Origin: Prevotella sp. UBA7764
GTDB lineage: Bacteria; Bacteroidota; Bacteroidia; Bacteroidales; Bacteroidaceae
Assembly (NCBI GenBank): GCA_002481295.1
Contig: DLDU01000031.1
Coordinates: forward strand, 1 to 46,623
Reading direction: 5' to 3'
Length of the DNA: 46,623 nucleotides
A program made the position numbers and the translations under genes. Numbering within the stretch: position 1 is the first letter of the stretch; each line of letters opens with the position of its first letter. Under the pieces are notes generated by a model, which ran no database searches, was not told the origin of the DNA, and saw only the letters and a program-made list of their open reading frames with translations. Of this stretch, positions 17,203 to 24,289 are shown piece after piece.

Positions 17203-17774
17203 AACGAGCCTTAGACTTCATATTAGCTGTCATCTGCCTGGTGCTCTTCTCCCCGCTCATGTTTTTTTGTGCTGTCGCTATTAAGCGCGAAGACGGACTA
17301 CCAGTCATCTATAGACAGGAGAGAATAGGTCTCCATGGCAAGCCTTTCCTAATATACAAGTTTCGCACGATGCGGATGGATGCAGAAGAAGGGGGCATTC
17401 CAAAACTTTTGGAGAAGCCAAACGATCCAAGACTTACCAAAGTCGGAAGGATATTACGTCGCCATCACCTCGACGAGCTCCCTCAGCTATGGAATGTCTT
17501 CAAAGGCGATATGGCGTTTATTGGCCCGCGCCCGGAACGGAAATACTATATCGAGCAGATCATCCAGCACGACCCACGATATGTATACCTCTATCAGATA
17601 CGACCGGGAGTGACTTCATACGCCACCTTATATAATGGTTATACCGACACGATGGAGAAGATGCTCAAGCGACTGGATCTCGACCTCTACTATCTCGAGC
17701 ACCGCTCGTGGTGGTTCGATGCAAAGATCCTCGTAAAGACCTTTATCAACATCGTCTTCGGAAAAGTGTTTTGA
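17199..17774 (+). CDS. PglC/WbaP-type sugar-1-phosphate transferase (short monotopic form)
   Basis: 191 residues. MKRALDFILAVICLVLFSPLMFF is the re-entrant membrane helix of monotopic phosphoglycosyl transferases; YRQERIGLHGKPFLIYKFRTM is the conserved basic motif, and HHLDELPQLWNV holds the catalytic Asp-Glu pair (D92, E93). FIGPRPERKYY and IRPGVTSYATL complete the family signature. There is no long N-terminal multi-helix part, so this is the minimal PglC-like form, not full WbaP. It transfers a phospho-sugar to undecaprenyl phosphate. Coupled to the WecA-like gene by a 4-nt overlap, it gives this locus two possible initiating enzymes. Confidence 0.92.
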   Translation: MKRALDFILAVICLVLFSPLMFFCAVAIKREDGLPVIYRQERIGLHGKPFLIYKFRTMRMDAEEGGIPKLLEKPNDPRLTKVGRILRRHHLDELPQLWNVFKGDMAFIGPRPERKYYIEQIIQHDPRYVYLYQIRPGVTSYATLYNGYTDTMEKMLKRLDLDLYYLEHRSWWFDAKILVKTFINIVFGKVF

Positions 17775-17930
17775 GGACAGAAAGAGGAAAAAAGACAAAA
17801 GGAACAGATATTGAGTCATTCTAAGACAGAAAGACAAAAAAATACAGATGCTGTGCCTCTTTCTAAGACAAAAAGACATAAAAGACAGATATTGTGATGC
17901 TTTATAAGACAAGAAAGACAGATTGAGCCT
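17773..17930 (+). repeat. Degenerate tandem repeat, about 43-nt units
   Basis: After the sugar transferase stop, about four imperfect units follow one another, each built from AAGACAnAAAGACA and ACAGATAtTG blocks (starts near 17773, 17821, 17863 and 17905). They contain stops in the frames inspected, so are probably non-coding. They may be a decaying minisatellite or an untranslated tail of the operon; origin unknown. Confidence 0.5.
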
Positions 17931-18256
17931 TTTCGCTATGCTTACCTATTTTCGTCATAGGGATACCCACTTTGAATATATTGTCAAAGAGTAACAGTAC
18001 CCACAATAGAAGAGAAGAAAATCATGGGCAGGCTTTAACCTGTAGGCTGAGACTCAGAGCTCTATTGAGAACGGAAGCCTGCCCCTGGCTATTTTCCATA
18101 ATATATTGGGATTTAGGACACCCATATTGATGTACACTAATATTGATTATTAGATAGGTACAGAACATACTCAAAAAGCGACGAAAACAGGTCTGCAACC
18201 GACAAGATTTCTATTCCGACATGGTTGGGCAAGCGTTTGCAGGTCATTAGCGAGAG
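17931..18256 (+). other. Non-coding gap with a 10-bp stem
   Basis: No gene seen between the tandem repeat and the Rpn-type gene. The one clear structure is GGGCAGGCTT (18026-18035) pairing perfectly with AAGCCTGCCC (18075-18084) around a 39-nt loop that itself contains short inverted stretches. There is no U-run close after it, so it is not a classic terminator. It could be a structured RNA piece or a remnant of terminal inverted repeats. Confidence 0.4.
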
Positions 18257-18259
18257 CAA

Positions 18260-19138
18260 TCATAGCTTTCTGATTTCTACCATTGGCAGTCCCGTCATTT
18301 CAGAAATCAACCCATCCTCCAGTCCTCTTGCCTTCATCTTTCGTGCCACTTCCAATGCTTTTGCCTGTGCACCCTTCTCGGTTCCGATTGCGATACCTTT
18401 CTCCATTCCTTCGCGCTTGGCAGCGTCCATGCCGTTTTTGATGTCGCGGTAGGCATTGACACTCAGCTCGTAGGCACGGCGGTCTTCTGTAGTCATCTTA
18501 GCAATCTCAGCAGTCTTGAAAAGCTTTTCGAAGACACGACCTTGCAAGGCCATCGGACGGCTCATCAGATTTTGGAGATTCCTTAAGCAATAGATCCATT
18601 TCTCCAAGAGGCTATCGCACTCCTCCAAGGTCTTGTGGAAATTGGCAAGCTCCACATAGATATAGGTCAGCTTGTCGTAGAAGATTTCGTGCGAATCCGT
18701 ATCCATGAGCTTCACCTCGCGGAAGATACTGCTGTCGCTGTGCTTGTCCTCGGGAAACGTGAAGTTCAGTATGCCGATGGTGTACACGTCGTGGAGTTCA
18801 TAGTTCCAGTTGCCCCGTTGGGCCTGCTCGGCGATAGGGAAAGTGGAATAATAGATGGAGCGGTCCTTGTAAAAGTCCTGGTATACATTCTGCATCTCCA
18901 CGATAATGCGCGCACCGGTGTCCGTCGTGCAGTACACGTCAAAGACAGCACGACGAGCCTCTTCGTTCGTGCCGAACTTCTCGCTGTTCTTATAGGTGAT
19001 GTCGGAAACGACAGGGTCGCCATTGAACAGCGCATTGAGGAAACTCATCAGCAAATCCTTGTTGAAGGGTGTGCCAAAGATGCGCTTGAAACCGAAGTCG
19101 GTCAGTGGATTGATGTATCGTTCTCCCGTGTGTATCAT
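18260..19138 (-). CDS. Rpn family recombination-promoting nuclease / PD-(D/E)XK putative transposase
   Basis: 292 residues. MIHTGERYINPLTDFGFKRIFGTPFNKDLLMSFLNALF is the classic start of the PD-(D/E)XK transposase-like family (PF12784). The catalytic core shows VFDVYCTTDTGARIIVEMQ: an Asp, then E-x-Q as the nuclease triad. A C-terminal Ala/Lys-rich helical tail (AYRDIKNGMDAAKREGMEKG...) is usual for the group and was probably shaped by repeat expansion. Rpn proteins in E. coli cleave DNA and promote RecA-independent recombination, so this gene may drive local rearrangement. Neighbour on the upstream side is the collapsed DUF234-type copy, with promoters back to back. Confidence 0.9.
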   Translation of the reverse strand: MIHTGERYINPLTDFGFKRIFGTPFNKDLLMSFLNALFNGDPVVSDITYKNSEKFGTNEEARRAVFDVYCTTDTGARIIVEMQNVYQDFYKDRSIYYSTFPIAEQAQRGNWNYELHDVYTIGILNFTFPEDKHSDSSIFREVKLMDTDSHEIFYDKLTYIYVELANFHKTLEECDSLLEKWIYCLRNLQNLMSRPMALQGRVFEKLFKTAEIAKMTTEDRRAYELSVNAYRDIKNGMDAAKREGMEKGIAIGTEKGAQAKALEVARKMKARGLEDGLISEMTGLPMVEIRKL

Positions 19139-19157
19139 GGCGTAATGTTTTTTGTTA

Positions 19158-19189
19158 CAAAGATAGGACTTTTCGTTGATAACTGCAAA
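19158..19189 (-). promoter_or_regulatory. Promoter of the Rpn-type gene
   Basis: Minus strand: TTTG (19189-19186) and TATCTTTG (19165-19158), 20 bp apart, 20 nt before the start at 19138. Full consensus match. Confidence 0.8.
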
Positions 19190-19241
19190 CTTTCTACAGT
19201 TCTTTTCTTTCCCATGTTACAACATTTTTCCATCATTCGTT

Positions 19242-19271
19242 TTGCTTTATTGGAATAATATGCCATCTTTG
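19242..19271 (+). promoter_or_regulatory. Slightly decayed promoter of the collapsed DUF234-type copy
   Basis: TTTG (19242-19245) and CATCTTTG (19264-19271), 18 bp apart. It corresponds to the promoter at 12922-12952, but with the first T of the -7 box changed to C and a one-base shorter spacer. This agrees with loss of selection. Confidence 0.6.
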
Positions 19272-19272
19272 C

Positions 19273-19312
19273 AAATGTAAACGGCGGTTTATATAAACCA
19301 CGGTTTACATTT
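19273..19312 (+). promoter_or_regulatory. 40-nt palindrome, copy 2
   Basis: The arms 19273-19292 and 19293-19312 pair at 18 of 20 positions. The sequence is nearly the same as copy 1 at 12954-12993, with the same distance to the following ATG (13 nt). It is retained although the gene behind it has collapsed. Confidence 0.75.
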
Positions 19313-19325
19313 AAAGACGAGTGAC

Positions 19326-19397
19326 ATGAAATTCTACGATCGGCAGTTCGCACACTATCAGTTCGAATTCAGAGGCCTTTCATTGCAAGATATGTAA
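19326..19397 (+). pseudogene. Collapsed DUF234-type ATPase gene (internal deletion)
   Basis: The 23-codon frame MKFYDRQ...LSLQDM joins the first six codons of the ATPase at 13007 (MKFYDR) directly to its last sixteen (FAHYQFDFQGLSLLDM there, FAHYQFEFRGLSLQDM here). About 415 codons are missing and the frame is kept. The leader, palindrome, promoter and the bases after the stop (TAAGATA) also match the intact gene. So this is a second copy reduced by one large deletion, not chance likeness. A 23-residue peptide could still be made; no function is suggested by it. Confidence 0.85.
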
Positions 19398-19424
19398 GAT
19401 AACTGAAACAAAATCAACGAGAAA

Positions 19425-19456
19425 TTTGGTGGAGCGCAAGAAAAGTAGTAACTTTG
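19425..19456 (+). promoter_or_regulatory. Promoter of the L31 gene
   Basis: TTTG (19425-19428) and TAACTTTG (19449-19456), 20 bp apart. It leaves a leader of about 70 nt before the ATG at 19536, which contains a small GGGTCGTGAAAGACCC hairpin (about 19474-19489). Confidence 0.75.
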
Positions 19457-19535
19457 CAGGCAATTACGCTCCAAGGGTCGTGAAAGACCCGCAACGTGAT
19501 CATAGAATTCTATAACAAAACGAATAATTAAAGAA

Positions 19536-19787
19536 ATGAAAAAAGGTATTCATCCAGAAAACTATCGCCCCGTCGTGTTCAAGGACATGTCCAACGGCGA
19601 TATGTTCCTCACACAGTCTACATGCAAGACCAACGACACTGTAGAGTTTGAGGGCGAGACTTACCCAGTGGTAAAGGTAGAAATCTCCAGCTCTTCGCAT
19701 CCGTTCTACACGGGCAAGAGCAAGCTCGTCGACTCGGCTGGTCGTGTGGACCGCTTCATGAGCCGCTACGGCAAACTGAAGAAGTAA
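19536..19787 (+). CDS. rpmE2: 50S ribosomal protein L31, type B
   Basis: 83 residues: [44 protein letters not shown]31 lies at the subunit interface of the ribosome. The longer type B form has no zinc-binding CxxC pairs; only one Cys is present here (STCKTND). In many bacteria type B forms replace the zinc form when zinc is scarce, but in Bacteroidota type B is commonly the only L31, and no regulation by zinc can be read from this locus. Single gene with its own promoter and terminator. Confidence 0.96.
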   Translation: MKKGIHPENYRPVVFKDMSNGDMFLTQSTCKTNDTVEFEGETYPVVKVEISSSSHPFYTGKSKLVDSAGRVDRFMSRYGKLKK

Positions 19788-19808
19788 ATACCAAAGCCAA
19801 CAGAATAG

Positions 19809-19854
19809 AAGCGCGATCATACGTAGTTGCATATACGTTTGATCGCGCTTTTTT
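19809..19854 (+). terminator. Intrinsic terminator after the L31 gene
   Basis: An 11-bp perfect stem (AAGCGCGATCA at 19809-19819 with TGATCGCGCTT at 19840-19850) is followed by a T-run. Strong rho-independent terminator. Confidence 0.88.
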
Positions 19855-19874
19855 AGTAGAAGAAATTGGGAAAC

Positions 19875-20810
19875 ATGATTATGAAGATCAGAAACAGCAA
19901 TAAGCCTTACGCCATTTGGACGTGGATCGTGACCTTTGTCCTTATCCTTACTATCCCTGTCATCGTTTCATGCTCTGAAGACGGTAATGGTGAACAAGAG
20001 GAGACGGTCAACACCAATGCCAATAACGCTCAAGTCTTCCCAGAATATGCTCGTATGGAGATGCCACGCATAAAAGACGGCAGCCGTATCATCATACACC
20101 GTACCGACGCATTCGGCGTGAACTATATCGTAGAATGGGACGACGGACTGCGTGCGCAACGCTGGACATGCTATCGTCTCGACCCGAAGAACAGCATTAG
20201 AACCGGCAGTCGTAATGGCTGGTGGCACGGAAGAGATCCCTTTGCCGAAGACGACTCGATACCTGTCGCTTACCGCACGACATTAACAAACTACAGTCAG
20301 ATGACTCCGCACTACGACCGTGGTCACATCTGCCCTTCCGCCGACCGCCTCAACTCCAAGGAGGCCAACCGGCAGACATATTTGCTCGGCAATATCCAAC
20401 CACAGCTCAATGGCTTCAACACCGGTGTGTGGCTCTATATGGAGAATAAGATCCATGGCAACAGCTTTGATGGTATCATAGGTTGGAACCGCGATGCCTT
20501 CCGCGACACCTTATATATATGTAAGGGTGGCACGATAGACAACAACAACTACACCCGCTCCAACACAGGTCTGGTCATCCCAAAATATTTCTTTGCCGCC
20601 ATCCTGCGTGTCAAGAATGGACAATACAATGCTCTCGGTCTGTGGTTTGAACACAAAAACGACCACAGCACCAGCCTGAAAGCTTATGCTTGCAGCATCG
20701 ACGATTTGGAGAAACGCACGGGCATCGACTTTTTCTGCAACCTGCCCGACGACCGCGAACGTGTCATCGAAGCCGCCCAACCCAATGACGCTCTGTGGGG
20801 ACTGAAATAA
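19875..20810 (+). CDS. DNA/RNA non-specific endonuclease, predicted lipoprotein
   Basis: 311 residues from the ATG at 19875 (TTG 19866 and ATG 19881 are alternatives). A hydrophobic stretch (WTWIVTFVLILTIPVIVSC) ends in a lipobox Cys (about 33), followed by SEDGNGEQEE. The acidic residues after the Cys resemble the Bacteroidota lipoprotein export signal, so the enzyme may sit on the cell surface. The NUC1 (NucA/EndoG) fold is shown by YDRGHICPSADRLN with the DRGH catalytic His (about 150) and LGNIQPQLNGFN with the metal-binding Asn. Such enzymes cut DNA and RNA without sequence preference, for nutrient recovery, biofilm change or killing of incoming DNA. Single gene, convergent with a lipoprotein pair. 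Confidence 0.92.
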   Translation: MIMKIRNSNKPYAIWTWIVTFVLILTIPVIVSCSEDGNGEQEETVNTNANNAQVFPEYARMEMPRIKDGSRIIIHRTDAFGVNYIVEWDDGLRAQRWTCYRLDPKNSIRTGSRNGWWHGRDPFAEDDSIPVAYRTTLTNYSQMTPHYDRGHICPSADRLNSKEANRQTYLLGNIQPQLNGFNTGVWLYMENKIHGNSFDGIIGWNRDAFRDTLYICKGGTIDNNNYTRSNTGLVIPKYFFAAILRVKNGQYNALGLWFEHKNDHSTSLKAYACSIDDLEKRTGIDFFCNLPDDRERVIEAAQPNDALWGLK

Positions 20811-20819
20811 AAACAAGAC

Positions 20820-20991
20820 CATCCATTAAATAGGCACTTTCATTGTTTGGAGTTTTAACGCTCCGCTATGCGGAATGAAGAATATCAACGAATATCAAGA
20901 ACATCTTCTATATATTCGGCAATATTTGTTATTCCATCGAAGATGGAGTGTTAAAAGTCTAAACGGTTACCGTGTACCTATTTAACGGATG
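20820..20991. repeat. 172-nt imperfect inverted repeat between convergent genes
   Basis: The ends CATCCATTAAATAGG (20820-20834) and its near reverse complement CCTATTTAACGGATG (20977-20991) match at 14 of 15 positions. Pairing continues inward: GTTTTAACGCTCC (about 20852-20864) against GGAGTGTTAAAAG (20946-20958), then ATAT-rich parts up to a centre near 20905. It could be a MITE-like element, or a long bidirectional terminator for the nuclease and lipoprotein genes. No coding capacity. Confidence 0.6.
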
Positions 20992-21019
20992 AACTCAAAA
21001 CATCTTTATTGTGGACTGA

Positions 21020-21658
21020 TCACTTCTTCGCGGTCATCACCACTTTCCAGTGAGTCTTGCCTTTATCCGAGCCACGCGTAGCAGCCTTGGCATTACCGGT
21101 ATAGCGGTTGAACCAGAAGTCATCGACCTCATCACCATCCGAAGACCACAGATAGCCGGTGAACCTACGATCGTTGAGATTCAAATCGTTATAGGCAATG
21201 CGCATGACATAGTCTGTCGTAGAGCCACCTTCGTGCACGTTCTTGTAGGTGATATAGATGTCGCCCTTCTTCGGATCAATGTACCAGGTGAAGTCACGCT
21301 GTTTCTCCAGGTAGTCCGTCTGTGGCTTGTAATCATACTGCGTACCCGTACCCGAGATAGCCGTATTGTTGTATTGCACAAACTCAATGTCGGTCGAGTA
21401 GTCGATACTGTCAACAGCCACTCCCTGCTCATTGACTTTATAAGCTCTCATGTCACCCCGCCACTTTCCATTGAGCGTCTGCGCCATGGCTACGAAGAAG
21501 TCCTGGTTGTCGACATCATCGTCGTCGGGCCGTTGGTTATAGTCGTTGCCCCATGTCCAGTCATCGTACCAGTAATCCGGATCATCATCACAACTTGTGA
21601 AGAGCATTGGCATGGCAGCTATCACTGCCACAGCCATCATTATCTTAAACGCTTTCAT
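21020..21658 (-). CDS. Putative surface lipoprotein, unknown function
   Basis: 212 residues. The signal MKAFKIMMAVAVIAAMPMLFTSC ends at a lipobox Cys, and DDDPDYWYDDW follows, very like a Bacteroidota lipoprotein export signal, so surface display is likely. The mature part has LNGKWRGDMRAYKV and alternating beta-strand patterns (DIEFVQYNN, GDIYITYKNV, RRFTGYLW) that suggest a small beta-barrel or lipocalin-like fold. I recognise no named family. It shares the LxGxWxGxM segment with the next gene upstream, 36 nt away, and the two probably form one transcript from the promoter at 22302-22331. Confidence 0.75.
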   Translation of the reverse strand: MKAFKIMMAVAVIAAMPMLFTSCDDDPDYWYDDWTWGNDYNQRPDDDDVDNQDFFVAMAQTLNGKWRGDMRAYKVNEQGVAVDSIDYSTDIEFVQYNNTAISGTGTQYDYKPQTDYLEKQRDFTWYIDPKKGDIYITYKNVHEGGSTTDYVMRIAYNDLNLNDRRFTGYLWSSDGDEVDDFWFNRYTGNAKAATRGSDKGKTHWKVVMTAKK

Positions 21659-21694
21659 ATCTCAGAATTTTTAATCCACCTTACTTTATCTATC

Positions 21695-22270
21695 TTACTC
21701 TGCCTTTCCGAAATGTCTCACCGGTTTCGACGTGCTGTCTACCAGAGCACGCGTTTCGGTAACATTCTTTTTTGCATAGCCACCATAGTAATCATCGTAA
21801 TAGTCGTCCCAATCGGTATAGCTATTCCAGTTGGGTGAGGCCACCTGCTGAAGTCTGAAGTTGACAGTCTGGTTATCATAGTAGATAGTGCCCTCGAAAT
21901 AACCGTTGTAGAGTCTGTAGTCACGGATTTGCCGTGACGTTCTTTCCTCTACGAAGTACACGTTGATGACGCCGTTGGACACCGTCCACTGAATGTGATT
22001 AGCCACCTTGTTATTGCGCCATGGAGAGCGCTGGTAATAGTCGATCCAATACCCGGTTCCTGAAGAATAGGAATATGGATCCTGCAAGAAGCAGATCTCC
22101 GAGGATATGACTTGATAGTACTGGTCTTGGTATTCTGTTCTCAATTTCATTTTACCTTGCCACGTTCCTTCAAGCGTCATGGCGATATCACTGTCGTCGT
22201 CGCAGGAGACCAGCGTGGTAGCGGTCAGCGCGAGGAGCAGCATAGAGATTATAGACATTAACTTTTTCAT
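21695..22270 (-). CDS. Putative surface lipoprotein, unknown function (paralogue of neighbour)
   Basis: 191 residues. MKKLMSIISMLLLALTATTLVSC is a lipoprotein signal, then DDDSD, an export-signal-like acid run. LEGTWQGKMKLRTEY opens the mature domain, followed by beta-strand patterns (WTVSNGVINVYFVEE, YNGYFEGTIYY, QTVNFRLQQV), similar in order to the downstream protein. The C-terminal region is rich in Tyr and Asp (WDDYYDDYYGGY). Function unknown. A tandem pair of secreted paralogues suggests recent duplication and possible division of ligand range; this is inference. Confidence 0.75.
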   Translation of the reverse strand: MKKLMSIISMLLLALTATTLVSCDDDSDIAMTLEGTWQGKMKLRTEYQDQYYQVISSEICFLQDPYSYSSGTGYWIDYYQRSPWRNNKVANHIQWTVSNGVINVYFVEERTSRQIRDYRLYNGYFEGTIYYDNQTVNFRLQQVASPNWNSYTDWDDYYDDYYGGYAKKNVTETRALVDSTSKPVRHFGKAE

Positions 22271-22301
22271 TGCCTTTTCATTTTTATGTTATTGATGCCG
22301 C

Positions 22302-22331
22302 AAAGTTAACGCATTTCTATTAAACGGCAAC
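22302..22331 (-). promoter_or_regulatory. Promoter of the lipoprotein pair
   Basis: Minus strand: TTG (22331-22329) and TAACTTTG (22309-22302), 19 bp apart, about 30 nt before the start codon at 22270. Confidence 0.65.
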
Positions 22332-22528
22332 GGGAAATCGGATATTTGTGAGAGGGATTTCCCTACAGTGTGAAGAGAAATCCGCTATTAATTAATCAAA
22401 AATAACCGGTAAAAGATGGGCTATCTCCATTCTTTTTTGTACTTTTGCCTTGCATTGTCTCAGAAAGGGAGGATGCAAAAACATAAGATTGTAAAACATA
22501 ACAAAGATAAAGCCAAGAATAGAAAACA

Positions 22529-23077
22529 ATGAGAACCGTTTACGAATTCAGTGTGAAAGACAGAAAGGGTAACGAAGTGTCCCTGCGCGAATATGCCAAC
22601 GAGGTACTGCTCATCGTCAACACAGCCACCAAGTGTGGTTTCACCCCTCAGTATGAGGAACTGGAGAAACTCTATGAGAAATACCATGCCCAGGGCTTCG
22701 AGATCCTCGACTTCCCCTGCAACCAGTTTGGCCAGCAGGCACCGGGCACCGACGAGAGTATTCACTCTTTCTGCAAGCTCACCTACGGCACCGAGTTCCC
22801 ACAATTCAAGAAGATCAAGGTCAACGGCGACGACGCTGACCCGCTCTATAAGTTCCTCAAGACACAGAAGGGCTTCGCCGGTTGGGACGAGACACATCCT
22901 ATCTACCCCATCCTCGACAAGATGCTCTCCGAGGCTGATCCTAACTATAAGGAGAACCCCGACATCAAGTGGAACTTCACCAAGTTCCTGGTCAACAAAA
23001 AGGGACAGGTGGTGAAGCGCTATGAGCCCACTGAGAAGATTGACAACATCGCCAAGGACATCGAGGCGCTGTTATAA
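22529..23077 (+). CDS. Glutathione peroxidase family protein (Cys type)
   Basis: 182 residues. NTATKCGFTPQYEELEKLY places the peroxidatic Cys at 36; in many animal enzymes it is selenocysteine, here an ordinary TGT codon. Gln (FPCNQFGQQ, about 66-70) and Trp-Asn (IKWNFTKFLV, about 152) complete the catalytic set. In bacteria, Cys-type members mostly use thioredoxin rather than glutathione. The gene 30 nt downstream is thioredoxin reductase, which fits a peroxide-removing pair in the cytosol. A -7-like TACTTTTG (22440-22447) lies upstream, without a clear -33 partner. Confidence 0.95.
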   Translation: MRTVYEFSVKDRKGNEVSLREYANEVLLIVNTATKCGFTPQYEELEKLYEKYHAQGFEILDFPCNQFGQQAPGTDESIHSFCKLTYGTEFPQFKKIKVNGDDADPLYKFLKTQKGFAGWDETHPIYPILDKMLSEADPNYKENPDIKWNFTKFLVNKKGQVVKRYEPTEKIDNIAKDIEALL

Positions 23078-23107
23078 TCCCCAACCCTTAAAGAAAAGGA
23101 GAACAAC

Positions 23108-24037
23108 ATGAAAACAAAATGCTTAATCATCGGCAGTGGTCCAGCCGGATACACAGCAGCCATCTACGCCGGACGCGCCAATCTCAATCCGACGCTCTAC
23201 ACGGGTCTGCAGATGGGCGGTCAGCTCACACAGACCACCGACATCGAGAACTTCCCCGGATTCCCCGACGGCATCGATGCCAACGAGATGATGGAGAACT
23301 TCCGCAAGCAGGCAGCGCGCTTCGATGCTGACATCCGCGACGGTGTGATCACCGATGTGGACTTCAGCCAAAAGCCTTACGTGGCTACCACCGACCGTGG
23401 TGAGAAGATCGAGGCCGACACGATCATCGTGGCTACGGGTGCTTCTGCCAAGTACCTCGGTCTCCCCGACGAGGAGAAATATCGTGGGCAGGGGGTCTCT
23501 GCCTGTGCCACCTGCGATGGTTTCTTCTACCGCAAGAAGGTTGTCGCTGTCGTCGGCGGCGGTGACACAGCCTGCGAGGAGGCCACCTATCTGGCCAATC
23601 TCTGCAGCAAGGTGTATATGATCGTGCGCAAGCCTTACCTGCGCGCTTCCGAGATCATGAAAAAGCGTGTGGAGGACAATCCCAAGATAGAGATTCTCTA
23701 CGAGACCAACACACTCGGACTCTATGGCGACAATGGTGTGGAGGGAGCTCATGTGGTCTATCGCAAGGGTGAGGCCGACGAGAAGAAATACGATCTGCCC
23801 ATCGACGGCTTCTTCCTCGCCATCGGTCATAAGCCCAATACCGACATCTTCCGTGGCAAGCTCGACATGGATGAGGTAGGATATATCAAGACACAAGGCG
23901 ACACGCCGCGCACCAACATCGAGGGTGTCTATGCCGCCGGTGACTGCGCCGATCCCACCTACCGTCAGGCTGTCGTGGCCGCCGGATCAGGCTGCAAAGC
24001 CGCACTGGAAGCCGAGCGCTATCTGCAAGGTAAGTAA
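23108..24037 (+). CDS. trxB: Thioredoxin reductase
   Basis: 309 residues. FAD-binding GSGPAGYTAAIYAGRA (9-24), redox-active CATC (C133 and C136), NADPH-binding VVGGGDTACEEATYL (about 148-162), and the C-terminal FAD motif GVYAAGDCADPTYRQAVVAAGSG. It reduces thioredoxin with NADPH. Low-molecular-weight bacterial form of usual length. Co-transcribed with the peroxidase upstream, forming a small antioxidant operon closed by a strong terminator. Confidence 0.96.
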   Translation: MKTKCLIIGSGPAGYTAAIYAGRANLNPTLYTGLQMGGQLTQTTDIENFPGFPDGIDANEMMENFRKQAARFDADIRDGVITDVDFSQKPYVATTDRGEKIEADTIIVATGASAKYLGLPDEEKYRGQGVSACATCDGFFYRKKVVAVVGGGDTACEEATYLANLCSKVYMIVRKPYLRASEIMKKRVEDNPKIEILYETNTLGLYGDNGVEGAHVVYRKGEADEKKYDLPIDGFFLAIGHKPNTDIFRGKLDMDEVGYIKTQGDTPRTNIEGVYAAGDCADPTYRQAVVAAGSGCKAALEAERYLQGK

Positions 24038-24057
24038 GAAGTGAACATCTAACAACC

Positions 24058-24107
24058 AAAATGCCATACTGCTCAGGTCGATCGACCTGAGCAGTATGGC
24101 ATTTTTT
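24058..24107 (+). terminator. Strong intrinsic terminator after trxB
   Basis: A perfect 42-nt palindrome (24061-24102, arm starting ATGCCATACTGCTCAGG) flanked by A-run and T-run (TTTTTT). A perfect stem of this length is unusual and, being flanked on both sides, could work in both directions. Confidence 0.9.
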
Positions 24108-24225
24108 ATTTCTGCCCCATCAATATAAACCTCTGTTGTTGTTCTCAAACAACTGCAAGTTCAAGCTGAGGAAGGAATAGTAATAAGAGTACACTACGCA
24201 CATATTGTATTTTTTGCTTTTATAC

Positions 24226-24256
24226 TTGCTCCTTTCTAATATTTCACTTATCTTTG
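24226..24256 (+). promoter_or_regulatory. Promoter of the SusC/SusD pair
   Basis: TTG (24226-24228) and TATCTTTG (24249-24256), 20 bp apart, 33 nt before the ATG at 24290. There is no sigma/anti-sigma or hybrid two-component regulator gene nearby. Confidence 0.75.
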
Positions 24257-24289
24257 CAAATATAATTCTATCTAAAAGATCTGTCCATC

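Noticed and set aside
17773..17930. The repeat after the sugar transferase as a CRISPR array
   Set aside because: Units are imperfect and contiguous with no unique spacers of constant length, and no cas genes are present.
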